Shown here in pieces: positions 57,574 to 64,000 of a stretch of DNA of 64,000 nucleotides. The position numbers and the translations under genes are program-made. Location: the NCBI RefSeq assembly GCF_900115095.1, contig NZ_FOVH01000031.1, positions 1 to 64,000 on the forward strand. The letters run 5' to 3'. Origin of the DNA: Actinomadura madurae (GTDB taxonomy: Bacteria; Actinomycetota; Actinomycetes; Streptosporangiales; Streptosporangiaceae). The notes beneath the pieces were generated by a model. It was not told the DNA's origin. It did not search any database and worked only from the letters and a program-made list of their open reading frames with translations. Numbering within the stretch: the first letter of the stretch is position 1; each line of letters opens with the position of its first letter.

Positions 57574-58820
57574 CGCGTCCCGCCGAGGAGTTCTACGAGA
57601 GCGCCCCGGTCGGCTACGTGTCCACCCGCATGGACGGGACGATCACCAAGATCAACCGGACGCTGCTGGACTGGATCGGCCGCGACCGCGCCGAGGTGCT
57701 GGACCGGCTGCGGTTCGCGGACCTGCTCACCGTGGGCGGCAAGCTCTACCACGAGACCCATTTCGCGCCGCTGCTGCACATGCAGGGCCGCGTCGACGGC
57801 ATCGCCATGGAGGTCGTGGCCGCCGGCGGCGACCGCATCCCGGTGCTGGTCACGGCGGTCGTCACGAAGGTCCCGAACGGCGAGGACGGGGCGAGCGGGG
57901 CGAGCGGGGCGGGCGACGTGGCGGGCGAGAGCGGGGCGGCCGCGAGCAAGGCTGGCGGTGAGCCGCGGCAGATCCGCATGACGCTGCTTGAGGCCCGCGA
58001 CCGCCGCGCCTACGAGGAGGAGCTCCTTCGCGCCCGCCGTGCGGCGGAGGAGGAGCATCGGAAGGCCGAGGTCGACCGCGACAGGTTGCAGGAGGCGCTC
58101 GACGTCCTGCAGCAGAGCCTCCTGCCTCCCCTCCTCCCGGAGGTTCCCGGCCTCCAGATCGCCTCGTCGTACCGCACCGCTTCGCCCGACCGTATGGGCG
58201 GCGACTTCTACGACGTGTTCCCCCTGGACGCGATGCGCTGGGGGTTCTTCCTCGGTGACGTGCGCGGCAAGGGCCCCAAGGCCGCCGCCATCACCTCGCT
58301 CACCCGCTACACGTTGCGCGCGGCGGCCGTTCAGGATCCCGAACCGGTGGCGGCGCTGACCGTCCTCAACACCGTCCTGGACGCGCACGGCACGGACGAG
58401 GACCTCCAGTACTGCACCGCCGTCTACGGGATGTTGACGCCGGGCCCCGCCTCTTTCACCGTCCATCTCGCCAGCGGCGGGCATCCGCCGGCGCTCGTCC
58501 TGCGGCGTGACGGACGGGCCGGGTACCTGCACACTCCGGGAGGCCAGCTCGTCGGAGCCCTGCCCGATGCGTTCTTCGCCAGCGCCGACACGGTCCTGCA
58601 TCCGGGCGACACCCTCTTGCTGTATACCGACGGTCTGACCGAGGCTCGCACCGGCGCCGGCCGGGAACTGTTCGGCGAGGAGGCCCTGCGCTCCTTCGTC
58701 GCCGATCTCGCCCCCATGGACGCCAAGCCGCTGATCACCGCGTTGAACGGACTGCTCGAACAGTTCGGCGAGGCACTCCAGGACGACACGGCGCTGCTCG
58801 CGTTCAGCGTCTCTTCCTAG
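57570..58820 (+). CDS. rsbP: RsbP-like PAS/SpoIIE protein phosphatase
   Basis: 416 residues. N-terminal PAS domain (about 1-135, YVSTRMDGTITKINRTLLDW, FADLLTVGGKLYHETHFAPL), an Ala/Gly-rich insert (about 105-135), a coiled coil (RRAAEEEHRKAEVDRDRLQE) and a C-terminal SpoIIE/PP2C domain with DRMGGDFYDVF, GDVRGKGPKAA, LYTDGLTEAR and DDTALLAF. Coupled to rsbQ by a 4-base overlap. Phosphatase for an anti-anti-sigma factor not in this window. Confidence 0.92.
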   Translation: MTRPAEEFYESAPVGYVSTRMDGTITKINRTLLDWIGRDRAEVLDRLRFADLLTVGGKLYHETHFAPLLHMQGRVDGIAMEVVAAGGDRIPVLVTAVVTKVPNGEDGASGASGAGDVAGESGAAASKAGGEPRQIRMTLLEARDRRAYEEELLRARRAAEEEHRKAEVDRDRLQEALDVLQQSLLPPLLPEVPGLQIASSYRTASPDRMGGDFYDVFPLDAMRWGFFLGDVRGKGPKAAAITSLTRYTLRAAAVQDPEPVAALTVLNTVLDAHGTDEDLQYCTAVYGMLTPGPASFTVHLASGGHPPALVLRRDGRAGYLHTPGGQLVGALPDAFFASADTVLHPGDTLLLYTDGLTEARTGAGRELFGEEALRSFVADLAPMDAKPLITALNGLLEQFGEALQDDTALLAFSVSS

Positions 58821-58861
58821 GCTCATGCATCCACGGCGGCATCCGGCCACGAAAAGGCTAT

Positions 58862-59677
58862 GTGGGGCCGGTGCGGGTCGGGCGCATGGGACGAGCCGGA
58901 CGGCATAGGAGGGCCGTCCGGCGGCGTCCGGCCGTCCGGCGGCGTCCGAGCGCATGGGCACTCGCGGGAACCGGGTTTCTCGCCGCGATGATGGCGGCGC
59001 AGGTGCTGTCCGGGGTGCGTCCGAGGCCGATCGTCCTGACCAGCGTCGTCGTGGCACTCCTGGCCGCGAGCGCCGTGTCGTACCTTGCCGCCCGGCACGG
59101 GCTCCGCCGGGCGGCGGCGGCCTTCGGCGCGGCGGTGGCCGTCGGGTACGTGGCCGAGTGGGTGGGAGTCCGGGCGGGCGTGCCGTTCGGGGAGTACTCC
59201 TACACGCCGGTGCTGCGACCGCAGGTGGGCGGCGTGCCGGTCACGGTGGCGGTGGCGTGGGGCGGCATGGGGCTCGCGGCCCACGCGGTCGCGGCGTCCG
59301 TCCTGCCGGAGAACCGGCTCGCGCGATGGGCGGCCGGAGCTCTGGCCCTGACCGCCTGGGACCTGTTCCTCGATCCGCAAATGCTGCGCCTCGGCCTGTG
59401 GACCTGGCCGGACGGCGGCCCGTACCGGGGCGTTCCGGTCAGCAACTTCGCGGGGTGGCTGCTGGTGTCGTTCCTGGTCATGGTGCTGATCGACGTCGTG
59501 GTCAGGCGGACGGACGTGTCCCGCGGGCTGGTCGCGCTCTACACGGTGATGGCGGCGATGGAGACGCTGGCGTTCGCGGCGGTGTTCGAGCCGCGCGACC
59601 TCCTCGTGGCGGCGGCCGGCGGCGCCGCGATGGGGGCGTTCGCCGTCCCGGCGTGGAGGCGCGCATGGCGGAGGTGA
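58862..59677 (+). CDS. CruF-like carotenoid biosynthesis membrane protein
   Basis: 271 residues, six or seven transmembrane helices; AVGYVAEWVGVRAGVPFGEY, LTAWDLFLDPQMLRLGLWTW, FAGWLLVSFLVMVLIDVVV are typical of the carotenoid biosynthesis (CruF, DUF422) family that hydrates C-1',2' of carotenes. Start GTG 58862 or GTG 58871/ATG 58886, uncertain. Overlaps crtI-like by 13 bases. Confidence 0.88.
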   Translation: MGPVRVGRMGRAGRHRRAVRRRPAVRRRPSAWALAGTGFLAAMMAAQVLSGVRPRPIVLTSVVVALLAASAVSYLAARHGLRRAAAAFGAAVAVGYVAEWVGVRAGVPFGEYSYTPVLRPQVGGVPVTVAVAWGGMGLAAHAVAASVLPENRLARWAAGALALTAWDLFLDPQMLRLGLWTWPDGGPYRGVPVSNFAGWLLVSFLVMVLIDVVVRRTDVSRGLVALYTVMAAMETLAFAAVFEPRDLLVAAAGGAAMGAFAVPAWRRAWRR

Positions 59678-61110
59678 TCGTGGTCGGCGGCGGAGTCGGC
59701 GGGATGGTCGCGGCACTGCTGCTGGCGCGCGGCGGCCACGACGTCCGGCTCTACGAGAGGCTCGGTCGGCTCGGCGGCAAGCTGGCGGAGCACGAGCGGG
59801 ACGGCTTCGTGTTCTCGCTCGGCCCGTCCCTGCTCACGCTGCCCGGACTGTTCCGCGAGCTGGGCGTGGGCCGCCCCCTGCTGGAACTGGACGAGCTGTG
59901 CCGGTACCACTTCGCCGACGGAACGCTCCTGCGCGCCCACCGCGACCCCGCCCGGATGGCCAAGGAGGTCGACCGGCTGGCCCCAGGCCGGGGCGCCGCG
60001 TGGAGTGCCTACTACACCTGGGCCGAGAAGTGCCTGGCGGCCTCACAGCGAACCTTCTTCGCCGGGCCCCTGGGACGTCCACCGGAGCACGCCCGGCCCC
60101 GCGACCTGCTCGCGGTCGCGCCCGGCCGGACCCTGAACGGGCTGGCCCGCCGTTTCTTCGACGACCCGCGGCTGCGCCAGTACGTGAACCGGTACGCGAC
60201 GTACGCGGGGTCGAACCCGTACCGGGCGCCGGCGGCGCTCGGCTGCGTCCCGGCGATCGAGCACGGGGACGGCGGCTGGTACGTGCCCGGCGGCATGCGG
60301 CGCCTCGCCGACGACCTCGCCGCGCTCCTGAGCTCGGCCGGCGTGGACGTCCGCACCGGCGCCGAGGTGGAGCGCGTGACCGCCTCTCGTTCGGCGGTCT
60401 CGGGCGTGATGCTGGCGTCGGGCGAACACGTGAGGGCGGACGCCGTGGTGGTCAACGCCGACGCCGCCGCCCTGTACGGCCGCCTGCTCCCCGACCGCCG
60501 CCGCCTGCGCCGCATCGCGACCCTCGGCACGTCGTCCTCGGCGTTCCTGCTGCTCGCCGGCGTCGACGGCCGGACCGACGGGCTGCCGCACCACTCGGTC
60601 CTCTTCTCGGCCGACTACCGGCGGGAGTTCGACGACATCTTCCTCCGCCGGGTGCCGCCGGAGGACCCCACGATCTACATCGGCTGCTCGGCGGTGGACG
60701 ACCCCACCCAGGCGCCCGCCGGAGCGGAGAACTGGGTGCTGCTGGTGAACGTCCCGTCCCGCGACCCGGGCCGCTGGCCGATGTCCGTCGACGGCTACCG
60801 GGACCTGGTGCTGGAGCACTTGGCGCGCCGCGGCCACGACCTGTCGGGCCGCCTGCGCTTCGTCGAGCCGTTCACCCCGGCGGACCTCCGCGACCGCTAC
60901 GGCGCCTGGGGCGGCGCGATCTACGGCACCCCCCACCACGGCCGCCTCGCCCCCTTCCGCCGCCCCACCAACCGCGGCCCCCGCCACGGCCTGTACCTGG
61001 TAGGCGGCTCCACCCACCCAGGCGGCGGCCTCCCCCTGGTAGCAATGAGCGCCCGAATAGTAACCACCCTCCTCAACCAGGACTTCACCCCCGAAAGCCG
61101 ATACCGATGA
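59665..61110 (+). CDS. CrtI-type phytoene desaturase family FAD enzyme
   Basis: 481 residues. FAD motif VVGGGVGGMVAALLLARGG (with 15-residue spacing), YERLGRLGGKL, and C-terminal GLYLVGGSTHPGGGLPLVAM, all of the CrtI family (desaturase, ketolase or 1,2-ketolase). ATG 59665. Coupled to both neighbours (13-base and 4-base overlaps). Exact step unclear. Confidence 0.92.
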   Translation: MAEVIVVGGGVGGMVAALLLARGGHDVRLYERLGRLGGKLAEHERDGFVFSLGPSLLTLPGLFRELGVGRPLLELDELCRYHFADGTLLRAHRDPARMAKEVDRLAPGRGAAWSAYYTWAEKCLAASQRTFFAGPLGRPPEHARPRDLLAVAPGRTLNGLARRFFDDPRLRQYVNRYATYAGSNPYRAPAALGCVPAIEHGDGGWYVPGGMRRLADDLAALLSSAGVDVRTGAEVERVTASRSAVSGVMLASGEHVRADAVVVNADAAALYGRLLPDRRRLRRIATLGTSSSAFLLLAGVDGRTDGLPHHSVLFSADYRREFDDIFLRRVPPEDPTIYIGCSAVDDPTQAPAGAENWVLLVNVPSRDPGRWPMSVDGYRDLVLEHLARRGHDLSGRLRFVEPFTPADLRDRYGAWGGAIYGTPHHGRLAPFRRPTNRGPRHGLYLVGGSTHPGGGLPLVAMSARIVTTLLNQDFTPESRYR

Positions 61111-62231
61111 GGGTGCTTTCGGTGGGGCAGGGGGTGGCGGCCGGGGTGGTGGCGGGGCGGTTGGCGCGGGGGCGTGGACGTCCGACACCGCTGAGAGCCG
61201 GGGTGTCCGGTGAGCCGGCGGAGGCGATCTCGGTGGTGGTCCCCGCTCGCGACGAGGAGGCCCGCCTCCGTGGGTGCCTGGTGCGGGTGCTCGCCGACCC
61301 CGCGGTGAGCGAGGTGATCGTCGTGGACGACGAGTCGCGCGACGGCACGGCGGGGCTGGCCGCGGAGCTGGGCGCGAGGGTCGTCACGGGCGCGCCGCTG
61401 CCGGACGGATGGGTCGGCAAGCAGTGGGCGCTGCACCAGGGCGTCCAGGCCGCGAAGGGGCCGATCGTGGTCCTGCTGGACGCCGACACGCGTCCCGAAG
61501 CCGGGCTCTGTGCGGAACTCGCCGCACTGCTCGACCGCTACGACCTGGTCAGCGTGGGGCCGCGGTTCATCTGCGGAGGCGTGGCCGAGCAGGCGCTGCA
61601 CGCGTCGCTGCTGGCGACGCTCGTCTACCGGTTCGGCCCGGTCGGGCCCGCGGCGCCGTCCGCCGGACGTTTGCTGGTCAACGGCCAGTGCATGGCGTTC
61701 CGGAAGGCCCGGATGGCCGAGGCCGACGGGTTCGCCCGCGTCCGCGGCCACCTCACCGACGACGTCGCGCTCGGACGGCTCCTCGCTCGGGACGGCTGGC
61801 GGGTCGGATTCCTGGACGCGGGTCCCCTGCTCGGAGTGGACATGCACGAGTCGGCCGGCGCGGTGTGGCGGGAGTGGGGCCGGTCGATCTCCCTGCGGGA
61901 CGTGACCCCGGCTCGACGGCTGGCGATGGACGTGGCGACGGTCTGGCTGACGGCCGCACTGCCCGTCCTGCGGGCCGCGATGGGACGTCCAACACCGCTC
62001 GACCTCGTCCTCCTGGCGCAGAGGTTCCTGCTGGTGGCCGCGCTGCGCGGAAGCTACGCGCGGCCGGGCCTGGGGCTCGCGCTTTCCCCGTTGCTGGACG
62101 TGGCCGCGGCCGTCCGGCTGACGCGGTCGGCGTTGTCTCCGGCGCGGGCCTGGCGCGGGCGGGGGTACGGGCGGGAGGCGGTCATGTCCGGCGGCCCGCC
62201 AGGGCGGCCTGTCCGAAGCGCAGCCCGATGA
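61107..62231 (+). CDS. GT2 glycosyltransferase (CruC-like)
   Basis: 374 residues. GT-A fold with VVVPARDEEARLRGCL, VIVVDDESRDGTAGLAAELG, DXD-type LLDADTRPEAG, GHLTDDVALGRLLARDGWRV; C-terminal membrane helices. Related to carotenoid glycosyltransferases and hopanoid-type GT2. ATG 61107 overlaps crtI. Last 50 bases overlap the convergent plsY gene. Confidence 0.9.
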   Translation: MRVLSVGQGVAAGVVAGRLARGRGRPTPLRAGVSGEPAEAISVVVPARDEEARLRGCLVRVLADPAVSEVIVVDDESRDGTAGLAAELGARVVTGAPLPDGWVGKQWALHQGVQAAKGPIVVLLDADTRPEAGLCAELAALLDRYDLVSVGPRFICGGVAEQALHASLLATLVYRFGPVGPAAPSAGRLLVNGQCMAFRKARMAEADGFARVRGHLTDDVALGRLLARDGWRVGFLDAGPLLGVDMHESAGAVWREWGRSISLRDVTPARRLAMDVATVWLTAALPVLRAAMGRPTPLDLVLLAQRFLLVAALRGSYARPGLGLALSPLLDVAAAVRLTRSALSPARAWRGRGYGREAVMSGGPPGRPVRSAAR

Positions 62232-62778
62232 GGCACATCAGCGCCCCGGTTCCGGCGACCTGCTCGACCGGTGCGAAGAACAGTTGCAGCACCGGCAGCG
62301 AGAACACGGCGAGGCGGGTGCCCCGGGCGAACGACCGGAAGGTCAGGCTCCCCGCGACGAGCAAGGCGACACCGAGCGCGAACGCCGCCGGGCAGATCAC
62401 CGCGAACCCGCCGGCGAACGTGAGGATGGAGCGTCCGCCGCGCCCGCCCGCGAACACCGGCCAGGCGTGGCCGACCATCGCCGCCGCCACCGCCGCGTAC
62501 ACCGGCAGGACGCTCTCCCCGGCCACCGACCCCGCCGCGCCCGTCTCGGCCCCGCTCGCCAGCAGGCCGAGCAGGCCCGCCGCCGTGCCCTTGAGCATGT
62601 CGCCGGCGAAGACGGGCGCGGCCGCCTTCCAGCCGAGCCGCTCCATGACGTTCCAGAAGCCGGGGTTGCGGTCGCCGACGTCACGCGGGTCGAAGCCGTG
62701 GGCGCGCCCGACGAGCACCGCGACCGGCACCGAGCCGAGCAGGTAGCCGCCGATGACCGCCACGAGCACGGGAACCAT
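62182..62778 (-). CDS. plsY: PlsY-like glycerol-3-phosphate acyltransferase homologue, divergent
   Basis: 198 residues, about five transmembrane helices. PlsY motifs: VGDRNPGFWNVMERLGWK (usual GSGNIGATN form changed) and GHAWPVFAGGRGGRSIL (usual GFKGGKG form with Arg for Lys); the third motif near the C-terminus is not seen. Sits inside the carotenoid cluster with overlaps to both the glycosyltransferase end and the crtA-like start. May transfer acyl groups from acyl-phosphate to another acceptor. Confidence 0.82.
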   Translation of the reverse strand: MVPVLVAVIGGYLLGSVPVAVLVGRAHGFDPRDVGDRNPGFWNVMERLGWKAAAPVFAGDMLKGTAAGLLGLLASGAETGAAGSVAGESVLPVYAAVAAAMVGHAWPVFAGGRGGRSILTFAGGFAVICPAAFALGVALLVAGSLTFRSFARGTRLAVFSLPVLQLFFAPVEQVAGTGALMCLIGLRFGQAALAGRRT

Positions 62779-63454
62779 CGCCTCGTTTCACCTCGTCAGG
62801 TACGCGGGTGTGGACGCCATGCGGTACATGGCGTTCGACCGTCCGGAACTGCGGGGCACCGGCGGCCCGCGGTTCTGGCGGCTGCTCGGCACGGGCCGGG
62901 GCCGGTCGATGAGCCTCGGCGCCGACCTGCGCCGCTGGGCGCTGTTCGCCGTGTGGGACGGCGAACCGGCGCTGGAGCGGTTCCTGGCGCGCTCCCGGAT
63001 GGCGGCGCGATGGCGGGCGGAGGCCGAGGAGTCGTGGCATGTGCGCCTCGCGCCGATCACGTCCCGTGGCCGCTGGGGTGGGCGAGACCCGTTCGAGGAC
63101 GTCCCTGCCCGCCCGGCCCCGCGCGGGCCGGTGGCTGTGCTGACCCGGGCGTCGATCCGCCCGCGCCGCCTCGTGGCGTTCTACCGCGCCGTCCCCGACG
63201 TGGACAGGCTGCTGCGCCACCAGGACGGCTGCCTCGCCTCCGTCGGCATCGGGGAGTGGCCGCTGGCCCGGCAGGCCACATTTTCCTTGTGGGACGAGGA
63301 AAATACCGTCAGGTGCTTCGCCTACGGCCGGACCGCACACCGCGACGTCATCGGTCGCGTCCGCGACGAAGGCTGGTACAGCGAGGAGCTCTTCGCCCGC
63401 TTCGCTCCCTACGGAAGCGATGGCACATGGGACGGCCATGACCCCCTCGCCTGA
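62753..63454 (+). CDS. CrtA-like monooxygenase (spheroidene monooxygenase-like)
   Basis: 233 residues. FHLVRYAGVDAMRYMAFDRP, FWRLLGTGRGRSMSLGADLR, WALFAVWDGEPALERFLARS, ATFSLWDEENTVRCFAYG match the CrtA family, which adds a keto group to carotenoids. ATG 62753 overlaps the divergent plsY start by 26 bases. Convergent with plsX 5 bases downstream. Confidence 0.88.
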   Translation: MTATSTGTIASFHLVRYAGVDAMRYMAFDRPELRGTGGPRFWRLLGTGRGRSMSLGADLRRWALFAVWDGEPALERFLARSRMAARWRAEAEESWHVRLAPITSRGRWGGRDPFEDVPARPAPRGPVAVLTRASIRPRRLVAFYRAVPDVDRLLRHQDGCLASVGIGEWPLARQATFSLWDEENTVRCFAYGRTAHRDVIGRVRDEGWYSEELFARFAPYGSDGTWDGHDPLA

Positions 63455-63459
63455 CCCGC

Positions 63460-64000
63460 TCACACACCCGCCCCTCTGACCGCCAGGTCACGCGCCACCA
63501 CGCAGGCACGCGCGATGGCGGCGGGCCCGGACGAGCCGTGCGCGACGACCACCGTCCCGTCCAGCCCCAGCAGCGCCGCACCCCCGTGCGTGTCGGCCGC
63601 GTACAGTCGTGCGACCTCGTCCAGCGGACCCGTCTCAGCAAGCCCAGCACGCGCCACCATGCCGAGCGTGGTGCGGACACAGCCCTCGATGTTCTTCAGG
63701 ACGACATTTCCGGTGAAGCCGTCGGTGACGACCACGTCGACGGTCCCCGCCAGCACGTCATGCCCCTCGACGTTGCCGTGGAAGCGGACCGGCATGTCCG
63801 GCAACAACCTCGCGGCATCCCGGACAAGCCGATTCCCCTTCCCAGGCTCGGAACCGACAGACAGCAACCCCACCGACGGATCGCGCACGCCCAGCACGCC
63901 GCGCGCATACTCGGCGCCGAGCGTCGCGAACTGCGCCAGCATCTCGGCCGACGGATCGGCGGTCCCGCCGGCGTCGACCAGCACTGTCGACCCAGCCGCC
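63460..64000 (-). CDS. plsX: PlsX-like phosphate acyltransferase, 5' end outside the window
   Basis: The C-terminal 179 residues. VLVDAGGTADPSAEMLAQFA, ARGVLGVRDPSVGLLSVGSE, FHGNVEGHDVLAGTVDVVVT, DGFTGNVVLKNIEG match PlsX, which converts acyl-ACP to acyl-phosphate, the substrate of PlsY. Near PlsY, so both enzymes of the acyl-phosphate route are within 2 kb. Confidence 0.93.
   Translation of the reverse strand, partial: AAGSTVLVDAGGTADPSAEMLAQFATLGAEYARGVLGVRDPSVGLLSVGSEPGKGNRLVRDAARLLPDMPVRFHGNVEGHDVLAGTVDVVVTDGFTGNVVLKNIEGCVRTTLGMVARAGLAETGPLDEVARLYAADTHGGAALLGLDGTVVVAHGSSGPAAIARACVVARDLAVRGAGV

Overview
The window is high-GC DNA with strong G/C bias at third codon positions, many GTG/TTG starts, 4-base ATGA/GTGA overlaps between genes, Ser/Thr kinases, a DUF397/XRE/ATPase cluster, and PadR, TetR and HxlR regulators. 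This points to a filamentous actinomycete; an Actinomadura-like (Thermomonosporaceae) host is my inference. I saw no rRNA, tRNA, CRISPR array, integrase, transposase or relaxase. Both ends are cut inside genes: a KamA-type radical SAM enzyme on the left and PlsX on the right.

Layout. 1-8.4 kb: a radical SAM enzyme and a membrane-anchored FN3-like protein, divergent from a secreted-protein/MoxR/DUF58/transglutaminase-like operon. 8.7-19.5 kb: a type IV secretion (T4SS)-like locus in two convergent halves. The plus half holds a DUF6668 protein, two related two-TM proteins, a VirB6-like protein, an SCO6880-family protein and a VirB4-like ATPase. The minus half holds a lytic transglycosylase/NlpC hydrolase, a lipoprotein and a VirD4-like protein whose ATPase motifs look inactivated. 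20.1-25.4 kb: two small Cys/His-rich proteins, an RCK/pore channel-like protein, an acetyltransferase, and an Lcp-like oxygenase divergent from a TetR regulator. 25.5-29.3 kb: two transmembrane Ser/Thr kinases. 29.7-34 kb: an esterase and a PadR/ABC transporter operon. 34-39.2 kb: a TetR/P450 pair, GH64 glucanase, Uma2, YciI and a DHFR-like protein. 39.8-41.6 kb: DUF397 x2/XRE/HATPase cluster. 41.7-48.7 kb: methyltransferase, two hydrolases, an MFS exporter with HxlR, a beta-propeller protein and AlkB. 48.7-52.4 kb: TetR/alcohol dehydrogenase and a molybdopterin enzyme/FAD reductase/DUF6510 operon. 52.5-56.8 kb: a two-component system, a CPBP protease and small proteins. 56.8-58.8 kb: an RsbQ/RsbP-like pair. 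58.9-64 kb: carotenoid genes (CruF-, CrtI-, glycosyltransferase- and CrtA-like) interleaved with plsY and plsX homologues.

The most interesting material is the T4SS-like locus. It has a full set of channel-type parts but no visible DNA-processing genes. Its coupling-protein homologue has lost the Walker A Thr/Ser and both Walker B acids, and a two-TM pilin-like module is present once alone and once fused to a Cys-rich exported domain. This fits a repurposed, possibly protein-exporting apparatus. A second lead is the acyl-phosphate enzyme pair (plsX, divergent plsY) inside the carotenoid cluster, which suggests acylation of a glycosylated carotenoid. Several intergenic regions carry well-formed inverted repeats, including one palindrome shared by the two-component operon and the CPBP gene behind it.
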